Notes: generated by a model from the sequence alone, not told the origin. DNA of 64,000 nt from Ferrovibrio xuzhouensis (GCF_042648965.1 NZ_JBHRYJ010000007.1:134821-198820); one strand, 5' to 3'; counted from the stretch's first letter, positions 21,611-30,234 are shown. Made by a program: numbers and translations.

Positions 21611-21940
21611 ATGGCCTCGAGTGATGATCGCAGCAAGAACCAGCCGCCCGATGGCTATAACTGGCAGCCGCAGGCGGTAAAGCCGATTCCGGCCGTCGAA
21701 GTGATCTCCGAAGCGATCAAGAAAGCCGACAGCAGCTATTTCTTCGAGAATTACAACAAGCAGGCGGTCGCGGTGCTGGCGGCGCTGAAGCAACATGGCT
21801 ACACGATCGTGCCTTATTATCCGACCGTCGAGATGGTCAAGGCGGCGATGGACGAACTGCAGTATGGTCAGAACAAGTTCACCAACGTGGTGATGCCGAT
21901 CTATCTGGCCATGATGAAATCAGCGCCCAAACCAAAATGA
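21611..21940 (+). CDS. Conserved-looking small protein of unknown function
   Basis: 109 residues, no signal peptide or membrane span. A polar N-terminus (MASSDDRSKNQPPDGYNW) is followed by two helical stretches (AVEVISEAIKKADSSYFFEN, AVAVLAALKQHGYTIVPYYP) and a C-terminal one. Family not recognised. ATG 21611 has AGGAT about 7 nt upstream and lies 35 nt after the HPt-like gene, so the two are probably co-transcribed. Codon bias is like that of neighbours. Confidence 0.7.
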   Translation: MASSDDRSKNQPPDGYNWQPQAVKPIPAVEVISEAIKKADSSYFFENYNKQAVAVLAALKQHGYTIVPYYPTVEMVKAAMDELQYGQNKFTNVVMPIYLAMMKSAPKPK

Positions 21941-22034
21941 TCCGGGCCGAAATGATGCGAGCTGCGGGTTTGGCGGATCGCGGGATCGGCGCTAGACTGT
22001 CGGCAAGGGGTGTTACGATGAGAAAGGGGCAGGC

Positions 22035-22235
22035 ATGAGTCGCGACAAGCTTGTCGCTTTCTTGCGCGTGGCCGGGCCCGAGCGCACGGCCGCGATCCTG
22101 CGCCGTCTGCCGCCGCAGGAGGCGCAGGCGATCCAGCAGGCTCTCGACCAGACTCCGGCCGTGCCCTCCACCCAGGTCGACCAGGCCGCCGATGCGGCGG
22201 CCACCTTCGTCGCGACGGTGGCCCGCAAGCCGTGA
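22035..22235 (+). CDS. 66-residue protein resembling a FliG helical segment
   Basis: Small cytoplasmic protein. The first half (KLVAFLRVAGPERTAAILRR, then LPPQEAQAIQQAL) resembles the helix pair of FliG motor-switch domains (AAILL...L...EV.. pattern), the rest is Ala/Thr-rich. The similarity is short and may reflect only an amphipathic helical hairpin. Preceded by AAAGGGGCAGG. Its stop overlaps the ATG of the next gene (TGATG), so the two are translationally coupled. Confidence 0.55.
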   Translation: MSRDKLVAFLRVAGPERTAAILRRLPPQEAQAIQQALDQTPAVPSTQVDQAADAAATFVATVARKP

Positions 22236-22843
22236 TGCGGCCAGCCTGGCGCCGGATTGCCATTCTTGTTGTCGCCATTCTTGTCGTTGTCGGTGCCTGC
22301 CTGACAGGCTGGAGCGGCATTGCCCTGGCGCAGACGGGCGGACAGCGGCTGCCGGCACGACCGGAACCCGCGCCGCCGACGGGCGTGCCCCAGGTCACGA
22401 TACCGAAGCCGGACAATGCCTGTATGACGCCGCCCGAACTGCAGGCCGAGGCCATCGTGCGCGCCGGCATCGTGCTGCGCGCCTATGCGCGGGAATGCGC
22501 GCGGCGCGGCTTCGATGGCAGCATCCTGCAGAAATGGATGGCTTTCGACGCCGCCAACGCACAGAGCCTGCGCGAGGCCGTGCAGATGCGCGACAAGGCC
22601 TACGCGCGGAATTATCCGGATAATCCCTATGCCGGCCAGCAGGTGGTCGATGACGCGCTGGCCTCACGTGGCCTGGTGACGCTGGCGCCATCGGAATGCG
22701 TGGCGACGGCTGCGGTGGTCGATGGCCTGAAAAGCTGGGACGATTTCCTCGCCCATGCCAGGCGCACCGAGCTCGGCATGGTCAAGACGGCGATCCGCAC
22801 CTGCCGGTCTGGCGGACCGGGCTCTGGCCGGCCGCGCCCCTGA
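22235..22843 (+). CDS. Exported protein of unknown function
   Basis: 202 residues. Starts with a basic tail and a hydrophobic stretch (RRIAILVVAILVVVGACLTG) ending at ALAQT, a signal peptide or anchor, then a Pro-rich linker and a mature domain with conserved-looking Cys (DNACMTPPEL, YARECARRGF, SECVATAAVV, IRTCRSG), which could form two disulfides. Family not recognised. ATG 22235 overlaps the previous stop; GTG at 22232 is an alternative. Confidence 0.65.
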   Translation: MRPAWRRIAILVVAILVVVGACLTGWSGIALAQTGGQRLPARPEPAPPTGVPQVTIPKPDNACMTPPELQAEAIVRAGIVLRAYARECARRGFDGSILQKWMAFDAANAQSLREAVQMRDKAYARNYPDNPYAGQQVVDDALASRGLVTLAPSECVATAAVVDGLKSWDDFLAHARRTELGMVKTAIRTCRSGGPGSGRPRP

Positions 22844-22849
22844 TGCGGC

Positions 22850-23425
22850 CTAGCTGTTGGGAATGACGATGATGCGGCCGGTGTCCAGCACGATGCCGGT
22901 GGCACGGAACAGCGGCGAGCCATAGGGATCCATCTGGCCGATCACGCCGACCCGGTCGCCGGCCCGCACCTTGCTGAGCTGGCGCCAGTCCGTGCCCAGA
23001 TTGATCACCATTGACGAGTTGCCGTCATTCAGCACGAAGGTGGTCGGCTGCGGCGACAGCACCTGGCCCTGGATCATCACCGCCTTGCCGCGCGGCACTT
23101 CCGAAATCGCCACCAGCGGCGGCAGCGAGAACTGCATGGTGCGGTTGCGCGGCGCCGCGGCCGAGCCGGAGCCGGTTTTCGGCTTCGGCGGCTCGGCCTG
23201 CTTTTTCATCTGGTCGAGCGCCTTGTCCTGCATGTCGCGGGCAGCGGCCTTGCCCGGATCGATTGGCTGCGCCGGCGGCGGGACATGCGGGTCCGGCTGG
23301 CTCTGCACGGCTTTCTGCTGGTCAGCCGGCGCCTGCTGGGCGACGGCCAGGCCGGACAGCAAGACAGGGGCCAGCAGCGCTGCGGCGGCCGTGTGGCGGC
23401 AGAATGCGGAAAGGTTCAGATGCAT
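22850..23425 (-). CDS. Exported OB-fold-like protein
   Basis: 191 residues. Signal peptide (ALLAPVLLSGLAVAQQ), a Pro/Gln/Lys-rich linker, then a small beta domain (SEVPRGKAVMIQGQVL, TTFVLNDGNSSMVINL, VRAGDRVGVIGQMD) whose pattern resembles periplasmic OB-fold (BOF/YgiW-like or nucleic-acid-type OB) proteins. Role unknown. The ATG overlaps the end of the SDR gene upstream by 10 nt on the same strand, so it is co-translated. Convergent with the exported protein gene at 22235. Confidence 0.65.
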   Translation of the reverse strand: MHLNLSAFCRHTAAAALLAPVLLSGLAVAQQAPADQQKAVQSQPDPHVPPPAQPIDPGKAAARDMQDKALDQMKKQAEPPKPKTGSGSAAAPRNRTMQFSLPPLVAISEVPRGKAVMIQGQVLSPQPTTFVLNDGNSSMVINLGTDWRQLSKVRAGDRVGVIGQMDPYGSPLFRATGIVLDTGRIIVIPNS

Positions 23426-24174
23426 CGTCCGCCGTCGACCTCCATGCAGACCCCGGTGATGAAGCCGGCCTCGTCGGAGGCAAGATACAACGCCGCGTTG
23501 GCAATGTCCTGTGGCGTGCTGAAGCGGCCGATCGGAATCGTGCTGACGAATTTCGCCTTCATTTCCTCGGTTTCCTCGCCGCCCATGAATTCCTTCAGCA
23601 TCGGCGTCAGGCCCGCCACCGGATTGAGGGCGTTGACGCGGATGCCTTCCGGCGCCAGCTCGACCGCCATCGCCCTGGTCAGGGTGATCACGGCGCCCTT
23701 ACTGCCATTATACCACACCAGGCCGGGGCGGGGGCGCACACCGGCGGTCGAGGCAATGTTGATGAACACGCCGCCGCCGCGCTGGCGCATCACCGGGACC
23801 GCCTGCATGGCCGAGAGGTAGATGCTTTTGACATTGACCGCGAACAGCCGGTCGAAGGTTGCCTCGTCGGTGTTCAGCAGCGGCGCGTTGCGCTGCGGCA
23901 TGCCGGCATTGTTGACCATGATGTCGAGTCCGCCATGGGTCTTCACGGCGGCCTGCACCAGGGCCGCCATCTGGTCGGCTTTGGCCACGTCGACGGTGAC
24001 CGCAGTCGCCCTGCCGCCGGCCCTGGCGATTTCGCCGGCCACCCGCTCGGCCGCGGCGGGATTCAGGTCGCCGATGACGACGGCGGCTCCCTCGGCGGCG
24101 AAGCGCCGGGCGATGCCCTCGCCGAAGCCGGAACCGCCGCCCGTGATGATCGCCACCTTGTCTGCCAGTCGCAT
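23416..24174 (-). CDS. Short-chain dehydrogenase/reductase (classical SDR)
   Basis: 252 residues. NAD(P)-binding TGGGSGFGEGIARRF, NNAG, catalytic Ser in SSTA-like NIASTAG and YNGSK (Tyr/Lys), typical of FabG-like 3-oxoacyl or alcohol dehydrogenases; Asp in VIGDLNP after beta2 points to NAD preference. ATG 24174 has GGAGG 8 nt upstream; the frame start at 24192 (TTG) has none. Substrate unknown. The 230-bp gap upstream (24175-24404) holds divergent start regions for this gene and the GT2 gene; no further feature seen. Confidence 0.88.
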   Translation of the reverse strand: MRLADKVAIITGGGSGFGEGIARRFAAEGAAVVIGDLNPAAAERVAGEIARAGGRATAVTVDVAKADQMAALVQAAVKTHGGLDIMVNNAGMPQRNAPLLNTDEATFDRLFAVNVKSIYLSAMQAVPVMRQRGGGVFINIASTAGVRPRPGLVWYNGSKGAVITLTRAMAVELAPEGIRVNALNPVAGLTPMLKEFMGGEETEEMKAKFVSTIPIGRFSTPQDIANAALYLASDEAGFITGVCMEVDGGRCI

Positions 24175-24404
24175 GGTCGAAGTCCTCCGCAAGCATCCTG
24201 TAAGGATATGTTCTTGTCTTGGTTCTGACCTGACTCTAGCGACCCGGCTGAGACATGCAAGTCGTTCGCATTGCTGCCTTATTTTGGGGCTGCGGAGCGG
24301 CCAGATCAGTACGAAATGGGGTCGCAGGGAAGCGCTGATGCTTGTGACTGCGGGGCGGGCGGATTATTAAATGCGCGGGCCGATGCCCTGAAAAGAATCG
24401 CGCG

Positions 24405-25187
24405 ATGACCGTACTTTCTTCCCAGCCGGTGACCGGCATCGAGGCCGGAGCCGACGAGGCTCCGGAACTGTCGGTCGTCATTCCGGTGCACAACGAAGCC
24501 GCCAATATCCGCAACCTGCTGGACGAGGTCTGCGCTGCGCTGCGCGGCCGCATGCGGTTCGAGATCGTCGTCGTCGATGATGTCTCGACCGATGAGACCC
24601 CGGCCATTCTGAAGAATGCCCGTCGCGACATGCGGGAATTGCGACCGCTGCGCCACCGCCAGAATGCCGGTCAGTCCATGTCGGTGCTGTCCGGCGTGCG
24701 TGCGGCGCGGGCGCCGGTCATCGTTACGCTCGACGGCGATGGCCAGAATGACCCGGCCGATATTCCGGCGCTGTGGCAGACCCTGAAGTCGGCGCCCGAT
24801 GGCGGCCGCGGCCTGCTGCTGGCCGGCCATCGCGTGCACCGGCGGGACAGCATCATCAAGCGCCTGTCGTCGAAGATCGCCAACGCGGTGCGCTCGGGCC
24901 TGCTCGGCGATGCCACGCCCGACACCGGCTGCGGCGTCAAGATGATGCATCGCGACCTGTTCCTGCGGCTGCCGGCTTTCGATCACATGCATCGCTTCCT
25001 GCCGGCGCTGGTGCTGCGCATGGGCGGGCAGGTGCGCTCGGTGCCGGTCAATCACCGGCCGCGCGGCGGCGGTGCCTCGCATTACGGCACCTGGGGACGG
25101 CTGAAGGCCGGCATTGTCGACATGATCGGCGTGATCTGGCTGAAGCGCCGCTGGCGCGACTGCGGCGGCGTCGAGCCATTGAGCTGA
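24405..25187 (+). CDS. Family 2 glycosyltransferase (polyprenyl-phosphate glycosyl type)
   Basis: 260 residues. GT2 fold with LSVVIPVHNEAANIRNLL, VVVDDVSTDET, LDGDGQND (metal-binding DxD) and RGGGASHYG in the acceptor region, like dolichol- or undecaprenyl-phosphate sugar synthases. No C-terminal membrane spans, unlike ArnC, so it resembles DPM1 or rhizobial RgtE. It is followed by an LpxB-N-like membrane protein and an ArnT-like transferase. The inferred role is to charge a polyprenyl phosphate with a sugar that the ArnT-like enzyme moves to lipid A or core. Confidence 0.85.
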   Translation: MTVLSSQPVTGIEAGADEAPELSVVIPVHNEAANIRNLLDEVCAALRGRMRFEIVVVDDVSTDETPAILKNARRDMRELRPLRHRQNAGQSMSVLSGVRAARAPVIVTLDGDGQNDPADIPALWQTLKSAPDGGRGLLLAGHRVHRRDSIIKRLSSKIANAVRSGLLGDATPDTGCGVKMMHRDLFLRLPAFDHMHRFLPALVLRMGGQVRSVPVNHRPRGGGASHYGTWGRLKAGIVDMIGVIWLKRRWRDCGGVEPLS

Positions 25188-25206
25188 CGGACTGAAAGGT
25201 CGAGGG

Positions 25207-25524
25207 ATGGTGTCGCTGATTGTTGAATACTGGGATCGTCTCAATGACAGCCTGAATTTCTGGGCGGTGATCGGCTTCCTCGGGCAGGCGGTGTTTTCCG
25301 CCCGCTTCTTTATCCAGTGGCTGCATGCCGAGCGGGTCCGCCGCAGCGAAATTCCGCTGACCTTCTGGTACATCAGCATCGCCGGCGGCATCATCCTGCT
25401 GGTCTACGCCGTTCACATCGCCAACATGGTTTTCATCGTCGGTCAGCTGATGGGACTGGTGGTCTACGCCCGCAACCTGCATCTGATCTACAAGTCGCGC
25501 CGCACCGGCAGGATCGAAGCATGA
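25207..25524 (+). CDS. LpxB N-terminal-like (LAB_N) membrane protein
   Basis: 105 residues with about three membrane segments (FWAVIGFLGQAVFSARFFIQW, TFWYISIAGGIILLVYAVHI, MVFIVGQLMGLVVYARNL). It matches the lipid-A-disaccharide synthase N-terminal domain family that exists as separate small proteins next to sugar-phosphate lipid transferases. FFIQWLHAERVRRSEIPL is the typical core. Probably helps to move or present the polyprenyl-linked sugar. Its stop overlaps the start of the next gene (ATGA). Confidence 0.88.
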   Translation: MVSLIVEYWDRLNDSLNFWAVIGFLGQAVFSARFFIQWLHAERVRRSEIPLTFWYISIAGGIILLVYAVHIANMVFIVGQLMGLVVYARNLHLIYKSRRTGRIEA

Positions 25525-27185
25525 TGGCGAAGCAGTTCAGTACCCGCGCCGCGATTATCGGCACGGGGGCTTTCTGGATCCTGATTGTCGCGGCAGCGCT
25601 TTATGCACGGCCATTGCTGCCAGTCGACGAAACCCGCTATGTCACGGTTGCCTGGGAGATGTATCTGGCCGATCACTGGCTGGTGCCGCTGCTCAATGGC
25701 GAGCCTTATCCGCACAAGCCGCCGCTGCTGTTCTGGCTGATCCGTATCGGCTGGCTGGTCTTCGGTGTCAGCGAAACCTGGGCGCGGCTGGTGGCGCCGC
25801 TGTTCGGGCTGGCCGCGCTCGGACTGACCGGCTGGCTCGGCCGTCTGCTGTGGCCGGGCGAGGCCGGCCGGCAGGCCGGCAACGTGGCCCCGCTGCTGCT
25901 GCTGTGTGGCGCCTGGTGGATGTTGTTCGCCACCATGACCTTCTTCGACCTGATGATGGCGAGCTGCGCGCTGCTGGCCTGGATCGGCATGGCGCTCGGC
26001 CTGCATCATGGCCGGCGCTGGACCGGTATTCTGATCACCGGCATCGCCATCGGCCTCGGCGTGCTGACCAAGGGGCCGGTGATCCTTGTCTACGCCCTGC
26101 CGCCGGCGCTGTTTGCGCCGCTCTGGGCGTCGGCCGAACGCCGGCCGGGCTGGCTCGGCTGGTATGGCGGCGTGCTGCTGTCGGTGGCCATCGGTGCCGC
26201 CATCGGTCTTGCCTGGGCGCTGCCGGCCGGGGCAGCCGGCGGGCCGGCCTACGAGAAAGCGATCCTGTGGGGCCAGACGGCGGGGCGCGTCGAGCACAGC
26301 TTCGCCCATCGCCGGCCGGTCTGGTGGTATCTGCCGCTGCTGGTGCCGCTGCTGTTCCCAGCCTCGCTGTGGCTGTCGTCCTGGCGCGCGCTGGCGCTGT
26401 GGAAGCGGCCGGCCGAGCCCGGCCTGCGCTTCGGCCTGATCGTCAGTCTGATCGGCCTCGTCGTCTTTTCGCTGATCAGCGGCAAGCAGCCGCATTACCT
26501 GCTGCCGCTGATGCCGGCCCTGATGCTGATGGTCGCCCGCGGCCTGACCGCCGAATGGAGCGTCCTGCCGCGCCGGCGCGACAGCCTGCTGGTGGTGGTG
26601 GCTTTTGCGCTGCTGGCTGTCGGGGTCGTGGCGCTGCCGGTTGTGATCGGGCAGTCGCCGTATCTGGCCGCCAAGCTCGACCTGCCCAACTGGGCGCTCG
26701 GCACCAATATGGAAATCGCCCTGACGCTGCTGCTGGCCGCCGGGCTTTCCTTCTGGCTGGCCGGTCGCCAACGGCTGGATGCCGCACTGGCGAGCGTCGC
26801 CGTGCCGGCGCTGCTGCTGTTCTTGGGCGTGCATCTGCTGGGCTTTCCGCCCGGACGCGCGGCTTTCGACCTGGCACCGGCTGCAGCCGTGATCAAGCAG
26901 GGCCAGGATGACGGCCGCCCGATCGCCTATGCCGGCGATTATGCCGGCGAATACCAGTTCCTCGGCCGGCTGACCAGGCCGCTGCAGGAGATTGGCGGCG
27001 GCAGCGAGATTTCGGCCTGGATCGCAGCGCATCCGAACGGCTGGGTGGTGACGCGCTATCTGGAAGAGGAACTCGACAGCGCGCCCAAACCAGTATACGC
27101 CCAGCAGAAGCGCGGCCGGATCATGGTGATCTGGGATGCCGCGGCCATCGCCAGCAATCCGGAGTTCTTCGCCAAGCTGCGCTGA
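25521..27185 (+). CDS. ArnT-like family 39 glycosyltransferase
   Basis: 554-residue integral membrane enzyme with about 11-12 spans. Start ATG 25521 overlaps the previous stop. N-terminal signature of the PMT/ArnT family: PLLPVDETRYVTVAWEMYL with the catalytic acidic residues, then PYPHKPPLLFWLIRIGW. Alternating hydrophobic segments follow to about residue 430, then a periplasmic C-terminal domain with DYAGEYQFLG. It would transfer a sugar from a polyprenyl phosphate to lipid A or the LPS core in the periplasm. Sugar not predictable; 4-amino-arabinose or galacturonic acid are the known cases. Confidence 0.88.
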   Translation: MMAKQFSTRAAIIGTGAFWILIVAAALYARPLLPVDETRYVTVAWEMYLADHWLVPLLNGEPYPHKPPLLFWLIRIGWLVFGVSETWARLVAPLFGLAALGLTGWLGRLLWPGEAGRQAGNVAPLLLLCGAWWMLFATMTFFDLMMASCALLAWIGMALGLHHGRRWTGILITGIAIGLGVLTKGPVILVYALPPALFAPLWASAERRPGWLGWYGGVLLSVAIGAAIGLAWALPAGAAGGPAYEKAILWGQTAGRVEHSFAHRRPVWWYLPLLVPLLFPASLWLSSWRALALWKRPAEPGLRFGLIVSLIGLVVFSLISGKQPHYLLPLMPALMLMVARGLTAEWSVLPRRRDSLLVVVAFALLAVGVVALPVVIGQSPYLAAKLDLPNWALGTNMEIALTLLLAAGLSFWLAGRQRLDAALASVAVPALLLFLGVHLLGFPPGRAAFDLAPAAAVIKQGQDDGRPIAYAGDYAGEYQFLGRLTRPLQEIGGGSEISAWIAAHPNGWVVTRYLEEELDSAPKPVYAQQKRGRIMVIWDAAAIASNPEFFAKLR

Positions 27186-27209
27186 CCCCCGGCCCATGGA
27201 GGATCGCCC

Positions 27210-28088
27210 ATGTTGTTTCCCGGTTTTGAGCAGAAACGCATTGCGGGCGAGGGGGCGGAAATCAATCTGCGGGTCGGCGGCAAGGGGCCGCCGCTGCTGC
27301 TGCTGCACGGCTATCCGCAGACCCATGCCATGTGGCATCGCATCGCGCCGCGGCTGGCCGAAACCTACACCATCGTCTGCCCTGATCTGCGCGGCTATGG
27401 CGATTCCGGCAGGCCGCCGACCGACGAACGCCACAGCCCCTATGCCAAGCGGGCGATGGCGGCCGACATGGTCGCCGTGATGAAGGCGCTCGGTTTCCCG
27501 CGTTTCCGGCTCGCCGGCCATGATCGTGGTGGCCGCGTCTCGCATCGCCTGGCGCTCGACCACCCGCAGGCCGTCGAGAAACTGGCGGTGCTCGATATCA
27601 TCCCGACCCGGACCCTGTTCGAGACCGTCAACCAGCAGGTGGCGACCGGCTACTACCACTGGTTCTTCCTGATCCAGCCTTTCGACATGCCCGAGCGCAT
27701 GATCGGCAGCGACCCGGAATACTATCTGCGCCGCAAGACCGGCCAGTGGTCGGGCGCCGGCTTCGGCTTCGATCCCGAGGCCTGGGCGGATTACGTGCGT
27801 TGCTTCAGCGATCCGGCAACCATCCATGCCTCCTGCGAGGATTACCGTGCCGCGGCCAGCATCGACCTCGAACATGACCGTGCCGACGAGGACAAGCGGA
27901 TCGCCTGTCCGCTGCTGGTGCTGTGGGGCGAGAAAGGGCTGATGCACAAGGCCTATGACGTGATCGGCACCTGGCGCGGCAAGGCTGCCGCCAGTGTCGA
28001 TGGCCAGGCCGTGCCAAGCGGGCATTTCCTGCCCGAGGAGGCGCCTGAGGAAACCCTGCAGGCGCTGCAGCGCTTTTTTGCCGACTGA
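27210..28088 (+). CDS. Fluoroacetate/haloacetate dehalogenase-like alpha/beta hydrolase
   Basis: 292 residues. Alpha/beta hydrolase with the dehalogenase core GHDRGGRVSHRLALDHP: nucleophile Asp105, carboxylate-binding Arg106 and Arg109, acid Asp129 (LDIIPT), catalytic His near 275 in SGHFLPEEAPEE. His150-Trp151 in YYHWFF match the halide-binding pair of fluoroacetate dehalogenase. All key residues of that enzyme are therefore present, so hydrolysis of fluoro- or chloroacetate to glycolate is a fair prediction; an epoxide hydrolase is less likely because of the Arg pair. ATG has GGAGG upstream. Flanked by the ArnT-like and DUF502 genes, with no halide exporter nearby. Confidence 0.85.
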   Translation: MLFPGFEQKRIAGEGAEINLRVGGKGPPLLLLHGYPQTHAMWHRIAPRLAETYTIVCPDLRGYGDSGRPPTDERHSPYAKRAMAADMVAVMKALGFPRFRLAGHDRGGRVSHRLALDHPQAVEKLAVLDIIPTRTLFETVNQQVATGYYHWFFLIQPFDMPERMIGSDPEYYLRRKTGQWSGAGFGFDPEAWADYVRCFSDPATIHASCEDYRAAASIDLEHDRADEDKRIACPLLVLWGEKGLMHKAYDVIGTWRGKAAASVDGQAVPSGHFLPEEAPEETLQALQRFFAD

Positions 28089-28107
28089 CCCGGAGGGTGA
28101 AGTTCCA

Positions 28108-28887
28108 GTGACAGTGTCGCCCGATCTGCCGCCCGAGACCCCCGAGCCGCTCGCCGCCCTCCGGCCACCCAGGCTCGGGCCGCTGGCGCGCCTGCGCAAC
28201 TATTTCCTCGCCGGCATCATCGTCACGGCGCCGATCGGCCTGACCATCTATCTGGTGGTCATCACCATCGAGGCGATCGACCGCAACGTCCAGCGCCTGA
28301 TCCCGATGGGCTTCGAGCCCGAACGGTTCATTCCGTTCCATCTGCCTTACGGCATCCCCGGCCTCGGCGTCGTCGTCTCGGTGGTGCTGCTGACCCTGAT
28401 CGGCTTCCTCGCCACCAACCTGCTCGGCCGCACGTTGCTCAGGATCGGCGAACGCATCGTCGCCCGCATGCCGGTGGTTCGCGGCATCTACAGCGCGCTC
28501 AAGCAGGTGTTCGAGACGGTGTTCAGCCAGTCCGGCAATTCCTTCCGCCAGGTGGCGCTGGTGCCATGGCCGTCGAAAGACTCCTGGACCATCGCCTTCG
28601 TCACCAATTATGTGCAGGGCACGGAAGTGTCGCAGCATCTGGGCGATGACCTCGTGACCGTTTATGTGCCGACCACGCCGAATCCAACCGGCGGCTACAT
28701 GGCGTATTACCGGCGCAGGGATATCGTGATCCTGTCGACCTCGGTCGATCAGGCGATGAAGCTGATCATTTCCTGCGGCGTGATCGTGCCGCCGGATCTG
28801 GCGGCAGGCAAAACGGCCGCGAAGACGGCCGACGGAGGAAAACCCAATGGCCAGCCCGGCACCGGCGACGGCGGTTTCACGCCCTGA
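28108..28887 (+). CDS. DUF502 family membrane protein
   Basis: 259 residues. A Pro-rich cytoplasmic start, two membrane segments (YFLAGIIVTAPIGLTIYLVV and IPGLGVVVSVVLLTLIGFLA) and a soluble domain with VRGIYSALKQVFET and VPTTPNPTGGY, the signature of the DUF502 family. Function unknown. GTG 28108 chosen: in frame after the previous stop with GGAGG 11 nt upstream. The 3' end overlaps the cytochrome P450 start by 41 nt. Confidence 0.88.
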   Translation: MTVSPDLPPETPEPLAALRPPRLGPLARLRNYFLAGIIVTAPIGLTIYLVVITIEAIDRNVQRLIPMGFEPERFIPFHLPYGIPGLGVVVSVVLLTLIGFLATNLLGRTLLRIGERIVARMPVVRGIYSALKQVFETVFSQSGNSFRQVALVPWPSKDSWTIAFVTNYVQGTEVSQHLGDDLVTVYVPTTPNPTGGYMAYYRRRDIVILSTSVDQAMKLIISCGVIVPPDLAAGKTAAKTADGGKPNGQPGTGDGGFTP

Positions 28888-30163
28888 TGACCTGAACGGC
28901 CTGCGGCTCGGCCGCTACACGACCGCCGACCAGGCGGCACGACGGGATGTCGTGGCCGGCTTCGACCTGCGCGCGCTCGATCGCGCTTTCCTCGACGACC
29001 CGTATCCGGTCTATCACCTGCTGCGGCATTACGCGCCGGTGCGGCAGATGCCCGACGGCAGTTACTTCCTGACCCGCTACGACGACCTGCAGGCGGTCTA
29101 CCGCGACCCGAAGCGCTTCAGCTCCGACAAGAAGATCGAGTTCCGGCCGAAATTCGGCGATACGCCGCTCTATCGCCACCATACCACCAGCCTTGTCTTC
29201 AACGATCCGCCGCTGCACACCCGCGTGCGTCGCCTGCTGGCGCCGGCGTTTACGCCGCGCGCGCTCAGGCTGCTGGAGGCCCGCTTCACTGCGCTGGTCG
29301 ACCGGCTGCTCGACCGCGCTGAAAAACAGGGCGGCATGGATGTCGTCACCGACTATGCCGCGGCTTTGCCGGTCGAGATCATCGGCGACATGCTGGCGGT
29401 GCCGGCTGAAGACCGCCACCTGCTGCGCGACTGGTCGCTCGCCATTCTCGGCGCGCTGGAGCCGGTGCTGACCCCGGAGCGGGCCGAGGCCGGCAATCGC
29501 GCCATGGTCGAATTCGAAGCCTATCTGGAGCGGCATCTGGAAAGCTGGCGCGCGCATATGGCCGCCCACGAGGATGCCGGCGCCGATGGCTACGGCGATG
29601 TGCTGACCGGCCTGATCCGCGGCGAGAACGGCGAGGCGCTGACAGCGGACGAACTGGTGCAGAACTGCATCTTCCTGCTCAATGCCGGACACGAGACCAC
29701 CACCAACCTGATTGGCAACGGCATCGCGGCCCTGCTCGACTGGCCGGACGAACGCCGCCGCCTGACGGATGATCCGTCGCTGATGAAGACGGCGGTCGAA
29801 GAATTCCTGCGCTTCGAAAGTTCCAACCAGCTCGGCAACCGCCGCGTGGTGGAGGAGGTGGAGATCGGCGGCGTGACCCTGCCACCCGGCACCCTGGTGA
29901 CTTTGTGCATTGGTGCCGCCAACCGCGATCCGGCGCAGTTCGCCGACCCCGACCGGCTTGATGTCGGCCGCCAGCCGAACCGGCATCTGGCTTTCGGTGC
30001 CGGCATCCATGCCTGCGCCGGCATGTCGCTCGCGCGTATCGAGGGCCAGATCGCGATCAGCCGGCTGCTGGCGCGTTTTCCGGACTTTCGCCCGGCGGGT
30101 GATCCGGTGCGCGGCGGCCGCGCCCGGTTCCGCGGGTTCCTGAGTTTTCCGGTCAGCTTCTGA
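28847..30163 (+). CDS. Cytochrome P450
   Basis: 438-residue soluble bacterial P450. I-helix oxygen-binding AGHETT at 280-285, K-helix ExxR (Glu319-Arg322), and heme loop FGAGIHACAG with thiolate Cys390. The ERRLTDDP and VTLCIGAANRDP blocks resemble CYP families of alphaproteobacteria acting on terpenoid, sterol or fatty compounds, but substrate is not predictable. No ferredoxin or reductase gene is beside it, so electron donors must be elsewhere. ATG 28847 (GGAGG upstream) lies inside the end of the DUF502 gene. Confidence 0.93.
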   Translation: MASPAPATAVSRPDDLNGLRLGRYTTADQAARRDVVAGFDLRALDRAFLDDPYPVYHLLRHYAPVRQMPDGSYFLTRYDDLQAVYRDPKRFSSDKKIEFRPKFGDTPLYRHHTTSLVFNDPPLHTRVRRLLAPAFTPRALRLLEARFTALVDRLLDRAEKQGGMDVVTDYAAALPVEIIGDMLAVPAEDRHLLRDWSLAILGALEPVLTPERAEAGNRAMVEFEAYLERHLESWRAHMAAHEDAGADGYGDVLTGLIRGENGEALTADELVQNCIFLLNAGHETTTNLIGNGIAALLDWPDERRRLTDDPSLMKTAVEEFLRFESSNQLGNRRVVEEVEIGGVTLPPGTLVTLCIGAANRDPAQFADPDRLDVGRQPNRHLAFGAGIHACAGMSLARIEGQIAISRLLARFPDFRPAGDPVRGGRARFRGFLSFPVSF

Positions 30164-30209
30164 CGCGGCTGTCCTGCAGCGGCAGGGGCGCACGCCGGAC
30201 TGGACTTTG

Positions 30210-30223
30210 AATTGAATTCAATT
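30210..30223 (+). promoter_or_regulatory. 14-bp palindrome AATTGAATTCAATT before the TetR gene
   Basis: A perfect 14-bp palindrome 11 nt before the TetR start and 46 nt after the P450 stop. It is AT-only in strongly GC-rich DNA, the form and place expected for an autoregulatory TetR operator over the promoter of the TetR-Rieske pair. Confidence 0.6.
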
Positions 30224-30234
30224 AAGCTCCAGTC

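Noticed and set aside
23011..24228. 405-residue plus-strand frame over the SDR and OB-fold-like genes
   Set aside because: Shadow of two well-supported minus-strand genes; low-complexity composition.
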